NCBI RefSeq assembly: GCF_017591425.1
Contig: NW_024467101.1
Location: 9,746,918 to 9,810,917, forward strand
Source: Ochotona curzoniae
Lineage: Eukaryota > Chordata > Mammalia > Lagomorpha > Ochotonidae
Reading direction: 5' to 3'
DNA: 64,000 nucleotides
Each line of letters begins with the position of its first letter. Within the stretch, counting starts at the first letter, position 1. Under the pieces are notes generated by a model that saw nothing but the letters and a program-made list of their open reading frames with translations, made no database searches and was not told the origin of the DNA. Both the position numbers and the translations under genes were made by a program. Positions 45,691 to 56,239 of the stretch are shown one piece after another.

Positions 45691-45875
45691 TCATTTTCTG
45701 CTTTCTGCCTGTGGATGGGCTCATGTTTTCATCAAGTCCTGACGAAAAAGAATGGGAAAATATCATGGCTTTTATCCCCCCTGCGTGCTGCAGAAATTGC
45801 CTTTTTTATGAAAGTCCGCTGAGTTTCTTGGGCGGCATTCCCTGGTGTTTTGGGCTGAGAGACCCTGCATTTCCC
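45690..45875. promoter_or_regulatory. Candidate conserved non-coding element (45.7 kb)
   Basis: AT-rich segment with AAATGATCATTTTCTGC near 45684, CTGACGAAAAAGAATGGG near 45739, ATGGCTTTTATCCCCC near 45764 and CCTTTTTTATGAAAGTCCGC near 45801. Repeat-free, and offered as regulatory by composition. Confidence 0.35.
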
Positions 45876-46319
45876 AACCTGTTTTCCAGAAAGTCCCGGC
45901 CTGGGGTGGTTTGGAAGGCTGGGGGTGAGCAGGGCATGAGCGAAAGCACCACGGGCAGCTGAGGCCCTGATGTGACTTCAGCAATCTCTAGGAGGCTGCT
46001 AGCCTTGGCACTGGACGGGAGCTGGGGTGAGGAGTCTTGCAGGAAGCCACACATGTGGATAGCAAAGGGTTCTGGTCCTACTATCCCTCTGCAGGGAGGG
46101 GTGGGGGCTGAGTAACCTCTTTGAATCCTGGAAGATTCTGGTGAGTCCTATCCTTGAGGACATTTTGGGGATTCCCATGAAAGGGTGTTGATAAAATCCC
46201 CAGTGTGGTGCCTGGGACACAATGTGTAATCAGACAGGACAATTTGCTACCAACCCACTCTGTTTCCTTTGGAGTCCTTTTAGGACATAACATCAATCTC
46301 AAGAGATTAAAATTCTCAA

Positions 46320-46450
46320 TTTTTCTTTTCTTGTTCTTCCCTCCATTGCTTCTCTGATTGGGTAAATGCTAAAGGAATAAACAGTCTGACTAAAGAGCTG
46401 GACTAATTCCTGTCTAATTGCATTGTGCGGTTGTTCAAGAGAAGACGCCT
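46320..46450. promoter_or_regulatory. Candidate conserved non-coding element (46.4 kb)
   Basis: CTCTGATTGGGTAAATGC near 46352, AAAGGAATAAACAGTCTGAC near 46371, GGACTAATTCCTGTCTAATTGC near 46400 and a CpG-bearing TGTGCGGTTG near 46424. Repeat-free with several TAAT cores. Confidence 0.4.
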
Positions 46451-46689
46451 GTGGGGAGTCGCGTGGCTGGCTTGTGCTGGGCACCTATTGTTATCAAGGC
46501 CTCGGGAGGACAGCAATGTCTGCTTAGGACCTGACTATCAAGGATCACGGATAGAGGGACAAGTGCCAGAGGTGGGGATGGACATTTACCTAGGACCCCA
46601 GGAACGCTGCTGCAGTGCATACACTCAGTGTCCATGCATGCATGCCTTCAGCAAATCCTTACAGCCACCCATGGCGCATCGGTCGTAAA

Positions 46690-46870
46690 ATGGATGCAAC
46701 CGTGTGGCCCATCCACCTGCTGGAATGCTACACAAGAGTGCAATGGGTGCTCTATGGCCACACTCAGGGCATGGATGAGTCTGACCGCCACAGTGTGGAG
46801 TCAGTCACGTAAGAGAATAACAGTATGCTTCTAATGTAGGGACTGCCATATGGGAGCAGCAGACAGGACA
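46690..46870 (+). mobile_element. L1 3'-end fragment, decayed
   Basis: CCATCCACCTGCTGGAATGC near 46709, GGCATGGATGAGTCTGACCGC near 46769, GTGTGGAGTCAGTCACG near 46793 follow the order of the L1 3' region ('one sees a site, a TATCC...GGAATAC, ATGGATGAA'). Strongly diverged. Confidence 0.5.
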
Positions 46871-47279
46871 AACTGCACAGTCATTCACCCTGTGCATGGG
46901 GGTCTTCATACCACTTTCCCAAAGACCCTGCCCTGTAGTACCACCAGTGAGGGGGTGCCAGCTTCAGAGCGCATTCTGGAGGCCAAGAACCTCTCTCACC
47001 ACAGCCCCTCCACCCTCGTCCATACCTAGTTCCTCCTCTCCCCTCATACAGAATATGCTCATTGCCTTCCAGCAGTCTCAGCATCTGAATGTGTCTCGGC
47101 ATCAACTCAAAGCCTGAAGTTCTGAGTCTTGTATAAGTATCATCTGGATCGAGTGAGGGTGAGAACCAAGATTCAAGTTCATGAACAGGTGAATTTCCAC
47201 TCCTGCTGTGGCTTGGAAGCTTGCATCGCTATGTCATTCCAGTGAGCTATACAGGAGAGACGTTCACGTGCAACAATCC

Positions 47280-48260
47280 ATCATTGTCTTGAGTATTAGA
47301 ATAAACAGTGCAATTTGAAGTTGAAAACACATGGGCACTATATCAAAAATGAGACACTTAGGTGTAAATCTAGCAGACTATATTCAAGAGCTATACAAGA
47401 AGAACGAGAAACTGAGGAGAGAAATCGAAGAAGTAAATACAGAAAGAGATAGTCCATGTTCATGGACAGGGAGACTCAACAGTGTCAACGTGTTCTCTCT
47501 TCCCAACCTGAGCTGTAAGCTCAAAGCAATCCCAATCCATTTAGTCCAAACCAGTCATTCCATGAAACTGGACAATTGGTTATAAAATTTTAATACAGAG
47601 GCAGTAGACCCAGATCACCAACATGACCTCGAAAGAGACGATCAGAGGATTTTCACGGTTTGTCTTCCAAACCTGGCTATAAAGCAATAGCAACGAAGAC
47701 AGTGTGGCACTGGCAAGAGAACAGACAGTACATTAGGGGAACAGAATAGAGACCCTAAAACTAGAGCCCTGCCTGGTTAGAGTTCATTTGCCTTCCATAA
47801 GGAATAAAGACAGCGTTTTCCACAAACAGGACCGCAACAATGGGCAACACTTGTAGATGAGGCTGTCTTGGATGGAGACCTTACACTCATCACACACATT
47901 TAAAATGGACCACAGCCCTAACAAGTGCAGGACCACAAAGGAGATGATGACAGGAGAGAGGATCGTGCCGACCTTGGGCTTGGCGATGCCTTTGTAGATG
48001 TCCTCACTCCAGGTACTTTCTGTGAAACATGACTGACAGCCAGACTTCATTAAAACTAAAAGCTTCTGCTCTGTGAAAGACACCGTCAGGAGGCACGGAA
48101 GACGAGTCACACGCACTGGGGGAAAGAAAACATTTGCCAAACACGTATCTGATAAAGGATGGGTAACTGAAACGGTCACAAGAACCGTTAGAATGCAGTG
48201 ATAAGAAAATAACCAGAATAAAAGACATGTTAGGCCAGATATGGATGCAAAAAAAAAAAG
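47280..48260 (+). mobile_element. L1 fragment: ORF2 3' half, broken
   Basis: Roughly 1 kb aligns by eye with the carboxy-terminal half of L1 ORF2. A frame at 47331-47585 matches the segment after the reverse transcriptase core. CTATAAAGCAATAGCAACG near 47679 is followed by GGCACTGGCAAGAG near 47706 and GGGGAACAGAATAGAG near 47738. AACTAAAAGCTTCTGCTC near 48054 and TTTGCCAAACACGTATCTGA near 48132 follow. Stops and frameshifts break the frame, so it is inactive. It ends near an A-rich run at 48249. Confidence 0.85.
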
Positions 48261-48399
48261 TGTCCAGGTGGGAGCAGGGGGTGCCCAGATGCCCAGAAGG
48301 ACACCAGGTGCCTTTGTCACAAGACCATGGGACTTAGAAGCACAGGATCAAACACATTTCACTTGAGAAGTTGTGGAAAACATGGCAAGGATTGGCCCT

Positions 48400-48870
48400 T
48401 CAGTCCCCGGCCTGAGCCTCGTTGACCTCTTCAGGCTCAGCCTTTCATTTGCTCACTGCCCCCCGATAGGGGCGCACACATACACAGACAAGCATTCCTC
48501 CTTTGGAATTCTTACAGGGAGCAATGCTCTGCCCCAGGACCTTTGCACCTGCTGCTGCAAGCTCTTGAAACTCCTTCTCTCCCTCTCTTTCTCTCCCAGC
48601 TACCACCACACATATCTCTTCAAGCAGTTGAAACTCGCTATTTGTCAGCCTTAGACAAGCCTTCTGGGGGTGGCCCTGCTGTAATTCTTTCTGTTGCCAG
48701 CCTGATACTGATCCCTGATAACTCTTTTGCTGACTTGCTCTCTCCCCCTCTTCTCCATTAGCCCCTTCAGCTACATGAGTGCAGGATCTTGTATCTTATT
48801 CATGGATGCATCCTTAAGACCCAGAACAGGGTCAAGCCCAGATTCTAGCGAGGAGACAAAATGCACTGGC
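48400..48870 (+). mobile_element. LINE2 3' end
   Basis: CTGCCCCAGGACCTTTGCACC near 48530, CCTTCTCTCCCTCTCTTTC near 48572, CTTCAAGCAGTTGAAACTCGC near 48618, GAGTGCAGGATCTTGTATC near 48779, then CCCAGAACAGGGTCAAG near 48820: the L2 3' order, diverged. Confidence 0.65.
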
Positions 48871-49369
48871 TTTTCCTAGCTAGCTCCTGGTTTTAGCATC
48901 AGAAGCTCTGGATTCAAAAAACCCCAGGGGCAACTGGAAGAGTAGACACTTCACCTATTTGAGCAAGATATCTTTGAAAGGAATAGGCTCCCATCAAATT
49001 CTAGCCCACTGTCATTTAAAAAGGCTTAGGCTTTAGTAATCCTTTAGTATGTGTATGCTACTATTGAATTAGTTCTTCAGATTACCTACAACCCACATGC
49101 GATTATCTGCACCAGCAGGGACTGAATCGTTGGACTCAAGAGCAGGGGGCCCACACCTCCTTGAGTCAAATGCCCAGTCCTACCATGGCCTTGCCCCTGA
49201 CCTGGTGAGGAATGAGACAAACTCCAGCCTACTGATCTCAGGTTTAAGTAGTATTTGTATAACTTTCCCGTTGTGTAAAATATCCTTGTCAGTTAAGAAT
49301 CACAACACGAGCAGGACAAAAGGCCAGGCAAATTGCTTTATTAACTGAACTCAAAGGCCCAGTAGGTGA

Positions 49370-49515
49370 CGGTCTTGCTACCTATCAGGTAATTAGCCAC
49401 CCTACAAGCCTGCTTTGTCCGGGACCTGGGAGAAGAGAAGCCTGCCTTTGTCACAGGTGAGAAGCCCATTTTCCAATCAGTGGCTCTAATTGCCTGATCA
49501 CAGGTTCATGGATCT
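49370..49515. promoter_or_regulatory. Candidate conserved non-coding element (49.4 kb)
   Basis: CAGGTAATTAGCCACCC near 49387, CCAATCAGTGGCTCTAATTGCC near 49474 and TGATCACAGG near 49496 form a repeat-free stretch with TAAT and CCAAT cores. Confidence 0.4.
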
Positions 49516-49519
49516 GCTA

Positions 49520-50700
49520 AGGGCAGGGGTGCTGGGACTGGAAGGTGGGCGGGGACACACAAGCCCCTGGCACCTGCTTACCTGGACCAAAGGAAATTCA
49601 GTGGTTCCCTGTAGTATGTAAAGGGGGAATGAGAATGTGAGGGGCCAGGGATCTGGAGGTCTGGGTGGGGCGAGGGAAGAAGATGTGTTCTCTTCTCCAT
49701 CACTCTCCTTGACTGCCCATGTACCTTGTTGACATACTCAGAGCAGCACTTGTCTGGTGTTGGGGTGCTGTCCAGGGTGCAGAGGTCAGCAGTCTATCGC
49801 TGGCCACAGGGGGAGTGCAGGGGAGGAGGAGCTTGTGTTTTGACATAGAAAGCCAGAGCCTGGCTTCGCACATTTACCCAAAAGAGTTGGGCTGCTGCTC
49901 CTCTGGGACCTCATTCCTCAAGGAACAGGGCTTGGCGATGTTGCTGGACAGACTCGAAGAATGGCCCAGAACTCTTGGCTCCACGGTCACTTCTGGTCTT
50001 GCATGGGTGGGCGACTCCTGGGGACTCTTAGGACCACTAGGGAGTGTGGACCATAGCGTGATGTACATTTGTGTTCATTTATGGGCATAGCCTGGACCCC
50101 ATACATCACAGTCTCACTGTCCACTGGAGGGCTTGGCACGATGGCCATAGAACATGCGCCATCAACCAAATGGGCGCAAAAACAGGGGCAACCTGCTGCA
50201 CCCGTACACTAATTTGGGCGATGAGGTCGGGGCAGTCCTTCCTTTGCTAAGAGGGAGGAGCGAAAGGAGGGATGCAGAGGTGGAGAGGGGGAGAGAAGAA
50301 ATAATTCCTCTATACCCTTCCTGTAACGGATCCTTTGCGATCAGGGTCCCGTGAGCAACTTCGACCTCATTCATCTCTGTGAGCGCCTATTCCAGATTGG
50401 AAACCAGGACTTCGGCATAGGAATCTGGATGCTCACATTAAATCCCTAGAAACTCTCCTAAAACTGACACCCGGGTGGTAACAGTACAGTTTTAGGTGTT
50501 CACCTGTCTTCCTTACGTTCCCCAACTCGAGGCATGACTTCAGCGACTGTAAACTTGCTTGGCCAGTTCTTGAACTTTTCCTAAACACAACACTGTCCTT
50601 TCTGCTAATGTGGCATTTTTCACTTGCTGTGAGTGTTGTCCGATTTCTCCTACTCATCTTTCTTCTCTGCTTCTTCTTACCCTTCGTCTTCTTCCTCCTC
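49520..50700. other. Unclassified sequence, partly CpG-bearing
   Basis: No gene or clear repeat. 50150-50560 holds several CpGs (GGGCGCAAAAAC, GGGCGATGAGGTCGGGG, AACGGATCCTTTGCGATC, CAACTTCGACCTC) in mixed-composition DNA, so it could be a regulatory element or an old unclassified insertion. 50640-50720 is pyrimidine-rich. Confidence 0.4.
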
Positions 50701-50719
50701 CTCACCCTATTTCCTCTTT

Positions 50720-50785
50720 GTTCGTCTGGGTTGTACTCCATCGTATGGATACACCACAATTTATCTTTTTGACTGGCTCTTTAAA
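50720..50785 (-). mobile_element. Short L1 3'-end fragment
   Basis: TGGGTTGTACTCCATCGTATGG near 50728 and CACCACAATTTATCTTTTTGAC near 50752 are the reverse of the L1 3' wording for a plus-strand ATCCATAC/GGAATAC region. Short. Confidence 0.5.
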
Positions 50786-50802
50786 AAGATATGTTTATTT
50801 AT

Positions 50803-51118
50803 TTGGGCTCGGTGCAATGGTTCGATGAGCTGATCCTCTGCCTGCAAGCGCTGGCGTCCCATATAGATGCTGATTCATGTCCTAGCTGTTCCATTTCCTA
50901 TCCAACTTCCTGCGGATGGTCTCAGAAAGCAGCAGAGGATGGCCCAGGTCCTTGGGACCCTGCATCTGCGTGGGAGACCTGGAAGAAGCTCCTGGTTCCT
51001 GGCTTTGGATCGACTCAGCTCTGGCCATGATGGCCATTTGAGGGGTGAATCAACAGACAGAAGGAATATCTTTCTGTCTCTCGTGTTCTCTCTGTGTCAC
51101 TTGCCTTTTCAAATTATA
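50803..51118 (+). mobile_element. C-repeat SINE
   Basis: GGGCTCGGTGCAATGGTTCG at 50805-50824, GGCGTCCCATATAGATGC near 50851, GGGAGACCTGGAAGAAGCTCC near 50972 and a CTTTCTGTCTCTCG tract near 51070. It ends in a TA-rich tail (51111-51131). Confidence 0.9.
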
Positions 51119-51149
51119 TATATATATATATACATGTATTTTTTTTAAA

Positions 51150-51230
51150 TAAGGAAGGATCAGATTTATTGATTTATTTAAAAGTCAGAGTTACTGAGAG
51201 TGAGAAGGAAAGAGAGACAAGGAACCCCAG
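51150..51230 (-). mobile_element. C-repeat SINE tail fragment
   Basis: CAGATTTATTGATTTATTTAAAAGTCAGAGTTAC near 51160-51193 is the reversed 3' tail of the family. The rest (51230-51440) is too diverged to follow. Confidence 0.6.
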
Positions 51231-51629
51231 AGGAGGAGGGTGGGTGTCGGACAGCCAGGGAGGCCTCAGGACCACACACCCGCAGATAGAGAGGCTGGCA
51301 TCTCTCTGACTGCAGGCTATGCAGGTTGTTCTCGTTGTTACAGTAGCCTGGGCCTGGCTCATCCTGACGCTACAAATGCTAGCAGACAACAGGCCAGCGG
51401 GGGGGCTCGCCTCTGGGCCCAGCCCAGAAGGAAGATCCTCAGCTGAACCATTGGGTGGGGCAAGATACAGGAGTGGAGAGTGAAACAGAAGGGAGAGGCA
51501 GCACAGGAGCTGGAGGCCTGGCTATGAGGCATCTCTGCGCCTTCGTCACTCCTCTGCGGGTGGGGTGGGCAGCGATGCCAAATCACACGGCCCCTCCCAG
51601 GGCCGCTGTGCCTGTCTGCTTCTCAAGAC

Positions 51630-52095
51630 CTCACAATGGCAGCTCATGAATATTTACTGAGTCGCTCCAAGATGCAAAGGGGAGAACAAATAATAAAGGG
51701 GCGCGCGCGCAGGGAGATGGACAGGAAGAGGGAGGAGAGAGAGATAGAGAGGGTTGTAGGCTGGCATTTGCATGTTTCCCAGACAGGACGGGGGCCGTGG
51801 ATGCGGGTGCAGGGAGGATCTGGCGGGAAACGTGCGAGGCTTCTCCGAGGGGGCGAGGGGAGCAGCTTCCGGATAAGGAGACTGGCTCTCCAGTTGCACG
51901 TGCCAGCACTGGGGCTGCTGTGTGGCCTTCCCTGCTGTGTGTTTATTCCCAGGGCTGTAACATTAAAGGCATCCTACATCCAAGTCGGGAGTATTCAATT
52001 ACGTTTTCTGTTATTAATCAGTCAATTAAGCCACAATTTATGGGATATCCATTTTCACTGTTAAAGAGGTGCAAAACACACCGGGTTGGTGGGAA
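51630..52095. promoter_or_regulatory. Strong candidate conserved non-coding element (51.6-52.1 kb)
   Basis: The left part has GCTCATGAATATTTACTGAG near 51642 and GAACAAATAATAAAGGGGCGCG near 51684. The right part has GTAACATTAAAGGCATCC near 51957, CAATTACGTTTTCTG near 51995, GTTATTAATCAGTCAATTAAGCC near 52010 and CAATTTATGGGATATCC near 52034. Between them lies a GC/CpG-rich middle. Repeat-free and dense in HOX/PBX-compatible cores. Confidence 0.55.
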
Positions 52096-52444
52096 TGGTA
52101 TTGTGGTGGAGTGTGTGCCCAGGCTGTTTGGAAGGTACAGGGGCGGAGTGGGGGAGGCGGGGGAGAGGTGCAAGGACAGGAGACAGGGAGGGCTGAGGGG
52201 GCTGGGGAGTGACCTGATGACTTGGGGTGGAAGGAGAACGGGGTTGGGGGGAGCCCTGGATGGGGCGGGATGTGTGGATTCTGGGGACTTGTTGAGGGGA
52301 TGAATGTTGGTGGTTTGTTTTGCAGGTGAAATGTCGGCTGGAGGTGAGATAGAGGGGAAGCTGGCCGCTGTCCAGCCAGGTCTGACAACAACCACAGGAC
52401 TCGGTCACCCTAGATCCCGCCTTTAACCTAACTATGAAGGAAGG

Positions 52445-52698
52445 AATGTTTTAGTTTTCCAAAACAAATTTTATCTGAAAGGCAGAGATGAGAGAGGTCT
52501 TCCACCTGTTGGTTCATTTCCCAAATGCCCAAGGCAGTCAGGACTGGGTTTAATGGCAGACAGGAGCTGGGAAGTCCAGCCAGGTCTCCCACACGGGTCA
52601 CAGGAACCCACTGGAATCAGCAGTGGGGCTACAATTCGCGCCCAGGTGTTAGGAATGTAGGCAGGTGGTATGCTAACTGTGCACCCAATGCTTACTCC
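52445..52698 (-). mobile_element. C-repeat SINE, diverged
   Basis: ATCTGAAAGGCAGAGATGAG near 52474, CACCTGTTGGTTCATTTCCC near 52503, AGCCAGGTCTCCCACACGGG near 52578. The head is decayed. Confidence 0.75.
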
Positions 52699-52757
52699 TT
52701 TAACCCTCCTTCTTCTTTCTAAATGTGATTATTCAGAATATTAACAACACATGACTT

Positions 52758-53085
52758 ATTTTTTTTAAGATGTATTTTATCATTTGAAAGGCAGAGTTGC
52801 CCAGAGAGAAAGGAGAGATTTTCCATCTACTGGTTACTCCCCAAATGGCCACAATGTCTAGAACTGGGTGGATCTGAAGACACAGGATCTAGGAGCTTCT
52901 TCTGGGTCTCTCATTGGGGTGCAGGGGCCCAAAGACTTGAGTCATCCCACACTGCTTTCTTGGACACGTTAGCAGGGAGCTGGATTGGAAGTGGAGCAAC
53001 CAGGACATGGGCTAGCTCCCTTATGGAATGCTGGTGCTATGGGGTGGATGGCTAGTCTGCTGCATTGCCATGCCAGTCCCCTAAT
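52758..53085 (-). mobile_element. C-repeat SINE, full length
   Basis: TTTTTTTTAAGATGTATTTTATC near 52758, CATTTGAAAGGCAGAGTTGC near 52780, GCAGGGAGCTGGATTGGAAG near 52973 and GCTGCATTGCCATGCCAG near 53058. Confidence 0.92.
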
Positions 53086-53284
53086 CCCTGCTGTTGATTA
53101 TTCCTTCCTTTTGATAAAAGAATGCATTTGGAAGTTTTTGGTAACCTGTCCCATTGGAGAAGGTGTCAACAATTAGCATTTATGTGCATTTCTGTATCAG
53201 CACTTTGAAGACAAGAACACTCCTTCAGGTATGAATATAACCAAGTGATTAATAAGCATATATACTTCATGAATCCACCCAGTT

Positions 53285-53568
53285 TTAAAATGGTTGATTT
53301 GATTCAGTTGTTTCAGAGAGGAAGAGAGAGGAAACGGTATGGAGAATAAGCTCTCATCCACGGGATAACTTTCCAAAAACCAGGAACCGGGATAGTCCAG
53401 ATCTTCCATGGGAGTGTCAGGAATACAACTCTTGGAACCATCACTGTCGCCTTCCAGGGTCTGTATTAGCAAGAAGGTGGGGTCAGGGGTCGCACCCCAG
53501 AGCCAAACTCAGACACTCCAAAATGGGACTCAGGTGTTCTAGCCTCTTAAGCCGAATGTGCTTCCCCA
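53285..53568 (-). mobile_element. C-repeat SINE, diverged variant
   Basis: CCAGATCTTCCATGGGAGTG near 53397, CATCACTGTCGCCTTCCAGGG near 53441, CCTCTTAAGCCGAATGTGC near 53544. Old copy of the variant with a different middle. Confidence 0.6.
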
Positions 53569-53569
53569 T

Positions 53570-53935
53570 CCCTTCAACGTCAAGACCCAAAACAGACAAC
53601 CCAGGCAGCAGAAAAGAATGTTCTTGCCCAGACGGTTCCATAGACTCGTAGGATCCTCAAATACAATCAGGCTACACCAACTGGACAGGATTGAGGAAAG
53701 AAAGCAGGGAGGACCAGGAGAAACTTCTAGAACCTTCTTATCATGGTCTCGGCCACTTGATGGATCTGTGTAGTAAGTACCAGCAAGAAGCAATACGTCC
53801 ATGCAGTTGATAACAACGAGCTTCTGAAGGATACGATCCGATAAGATGCACCGATCGTGAAAGCACGAATTAATGGCAAGTGCATGGAGTTGGGATCAGC
53901 ATGTGAGAAATCTTGTTACATCTTTTCCAAGTACG
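53570..53935. other. Unclassified sequence, CpG-bearing, possible old insertion
   Basis: I recognise no family. 53827-53870 has five CpGs in about 45 bases in an AT-leaning context (ATACGATCCGATAAG, GCACCGATCGTGAAAGCACG). It runs into the degenerate repeats at 53940-54440 without an obvious boundary and could belong to the same element. Confidence 0.35.
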
Positions 53936-53939
53936 CATC

Positions 53940-54440
53940 TGTGTAATTAGCACATGAATCTTTGCACATGGTTGTTCCTGATGTGTGGTGTGTTGTTACT
54001 CATAAATCATTTGTACTGGGAGTTTCTCATGTGTTTGCTATGTCGTGAGCACACACACACACAAATCATTTCTACATGAGTGTTTCTGAGCATCGTGCAA
54101 TTAGCACATAGGTTGCTCACGTAGATACATTGCAAGTGACTTGTTGTGTCATGAATATGAAAAGGATTATACATAGAATTTTCCGACGTATTTAAAGCCT
54201 ATGAACACATACTAGATTTCTAGGCAGTTGTCTCAAAAGTGCCTTTTGGAATTAGCACATAGACCAGTTGTATCTGTTTGCAGGCATGCTTAAGTTAACT
54301 CGATTTGTAATTAGTGCACGGATCCTTTTGTGAATGAGCTCTCCTCAATGATTGATAATCTGCATGAAAATCACTTATCAATGGGTGTTTCTAGAGTCCT
54401 TGATTTATAATTAACATTGAATCAATTTGTAAATGGGTCT
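53940..54440. repeat. Degenerate ~50-bp tandem repeat, AT-rich
   Basis: AATTAGCACAT-like words start at 53945, 54099, 54250, 54309 (AATTAGTGCAC) and 54409 (AATTAACATT). Spacings of 154, 151, 59 and 100 are near multiples of 50. A second word, AAATCATTT/AAATCACTT followed by TGTTTCT, recurs at about 54003, 54063 and 54367. Ancient tandem array or internal repeats of an unknown element. Confidence 0.55.
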
Positions 54441-54699
54441 TTAATAACTGTTTGAAGAAAATTCTTCCTCTTCTAAGAGATACTCTTTTCTCTTGTGCAC
54501 ATTTGCTAAGCTAGCTTACTTGTACTTGGTGAACAAATTTATTAGCGGCTGAGTTTTTAAGCTTTCTCACCAACTGAAAGTTCAGAATATACATTTCTTT
54601 ATGTACCATATGTCTTAGGAGTTTACTGTTGGGTAGGGTGAGATGAAAAACCTGGTGTTTTCCTAGAAGATTTGGTCATCGAGCAAAGCCTCACTTGAA

Positions 54700-54772
54700 A
54701 TGACTGAGTTGAGAGGGACAGAGATCTGTCATCTGTTGGTTCACTCCCCAAATGTCTGTAATGACCAGAGCT
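54700..54772 (-). mobile_element. C-repeat SINE fragment
   Basis: AGAGATCTGTCATCTGTTGG near 54720 and CACTCCCCAAATGTCTG near 54742 are the reversed pyrimidine-rich/middle segment. The SINE is cut off by the L1 fragment that follows. Confidence 0.6.
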
Positions 54773-55250
54773 GTTAGGAAGGTAAATTGTACAACCTCTT
54801 TGGAAAACGACATGACATTTTTAACTATTTTGTTTCATCTACTGCTACTCTATGACCCAGCCATTTCATCCCAAGACAAATGAAAATACATACCTATAGG
54901 AAGGGTTTAGAGCAGTTTCATTTGTAGTAATGAAGCAGTCTAAACAATACCTGAGTTAACAGTTGGCTGTGTAGGCCCACCGTGCAATGTTACCTAACAG
55001 TAATAAAAAGGAAGATGCTGAGCCAGACTCCGTCCATACAGCATGCTAGGAAAAGGTGAAAAAAACAAAAAACCTATAGGGACAGAAACTAGATCGGAGC
55101 TGGCCTGCACTGGGAGGGGATGGAGGTGGAAGTGGAGGAAAGGTGAGATTGCAAAAGGGCACAGGAGACTTCCAGATCTCCATGATGTCTTCATAACCTC
55201 GAATGTGGTGGTGATGGCGTTAGGCATGTGTACAACGCCCCAAACCACTG
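54770..55250 (+). mobile_element. Old L1 3' end (ORF2 end and 3' UTR)
   Basis: ACAACCTCTTTGGAAAACG at 54790-54808, TATGACCCAGCCATTTCATCC near 54851, AGACAAATGAAAATACATACC near 54875, CAGTTTCATTTGTAGTAATG near 54914, AGTAATAAAAAGGAAGATGC near 54999 and GAATGTGGTGGTGATGGC near 55201. The complete order of an L1M-class 3' end is readable. Inactive. Confidence 0.85.
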
Positions 55251-55259
55251 ACAGAAGAA

Positions 55260-55950
55260 AGGATGAAGAAGAAAAACCCCATCACCAATGCCTGCAGGAC
55301 ATGGGAACTGTGGCTGCCGCCCCTTCCTCCAAGGTCCCGGTGATGCACATCAGAAGCAGGTGTGGTTAAGGTGTGGACTACGCATCTCAAGTAGGATTGA
55401 GTTTAGGCTCCCATCCTTCTTCCAGCTCACTAAGAGGATGGCTGAACTTTCTGAAATCTCAGGGTTTTTTTTTTTTTTTTCTACCAGACAGACACCGGAG
55501 TAGACCCCTAGAGGTTGATTTTGCCTATACCATTTGGTTCATTTGCAGTGTCTCCCACCTCCAAGCTGGGATCAGATGCTTTCCTCTCTGTCTGTGCTCC
55601 CGGAAGTTTAGCTGGGGAGTGGGAACTGCATGCTCAAAAGCCATGCCATGTATCTGCCAGTGCAGAGTCCACCACAGGCTCACAGGTTCCTTCCCAGAGT
55701 CACTGGTCCCCATAGGCCCAGAACAGAGCACATGGCCCCAAACAGGGAGGTGGCCCACATGTGTGGCCTTGGCCACCTCTGACTTTAGGAGGAGCTCCTC
55801 TTTCTTCCATACAATCTCCAGGTTGACCTGCACCTGAATCAGTGACTTGGGGAAGTTGTGAGCAGGTGGCATGGAGCTGGCTGTTAGGAGAGTGAAGTCA
55901 CAAACATATGGACAAGCTTCGGTTTGGTTCCTGCTTCTTACAGCCTCCCA
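55260..55950. other. Unique sequence, no gene
   Basis: No repeat or coding structure recognised. A poly-T run lies at about 55465-55480. Confidence 0.4.
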
Positions 55951-55954
55951 GTGA

Positions 55955-56140
55955 AGCACGCCGGGGGTAGCAGCAATGGCTCAGATGGTGGGGTTCTTTC
56001 ATCCCGTGTGGCAGAACAGACCTGTGTCAAATTCCTGGCCCTGCCTCCAGTCCAGCTTCGGCAGCTGTGGGTACCAAAGGAGTAAATCTTTTGGATGGAA
56101 GCTCTGTCACTACCTCTCAAATTAAAAAAGAAAATAGACA
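55955..56140 (+). mobile_element. C-repeat SINE, internally shortened
   Basis: GGGGGTAGCAGCAATGGC near 55964, CCAGTCCAGCTTCGGCAGC near 56047, GGAGTAAATCTTTTGGATGG near 56079 and CACTACCTCTCAAATTAAAAAAG near 56108. The element is shorter than usual. Confidence 0.55.
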
Positions 56141-56239
56141 TTGCCCGTAGCAAATGTTAGGGAAGGGCTATCTATGTTTGCGTTGTGGTATGAGGCAGGT
56201 TTTTAACTTATTAAGAAAGTTATCTTTTTAAACAATTTA

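Noticed and set aside
45417..45962. 181-codon plus-strand frame, slightly acidic start
   Set aside because: No domain, overlaps a long opposite-strand frame and a regulatory candidate. Composition explains it.
47331..47585. Frame with similarity to a reverse-transcriptase-associated region
   Set aside because: It is part of a decayed L1 ORF2 with stops and frameshifts further on; not a host gene and not intact.
50150..50560. Possible retroviral LTR because of mixed CpG content
   Set aside because: No TG...CA ends, polyadenylation signal arrangement or primer-binding site could be found. Left as unclassified.
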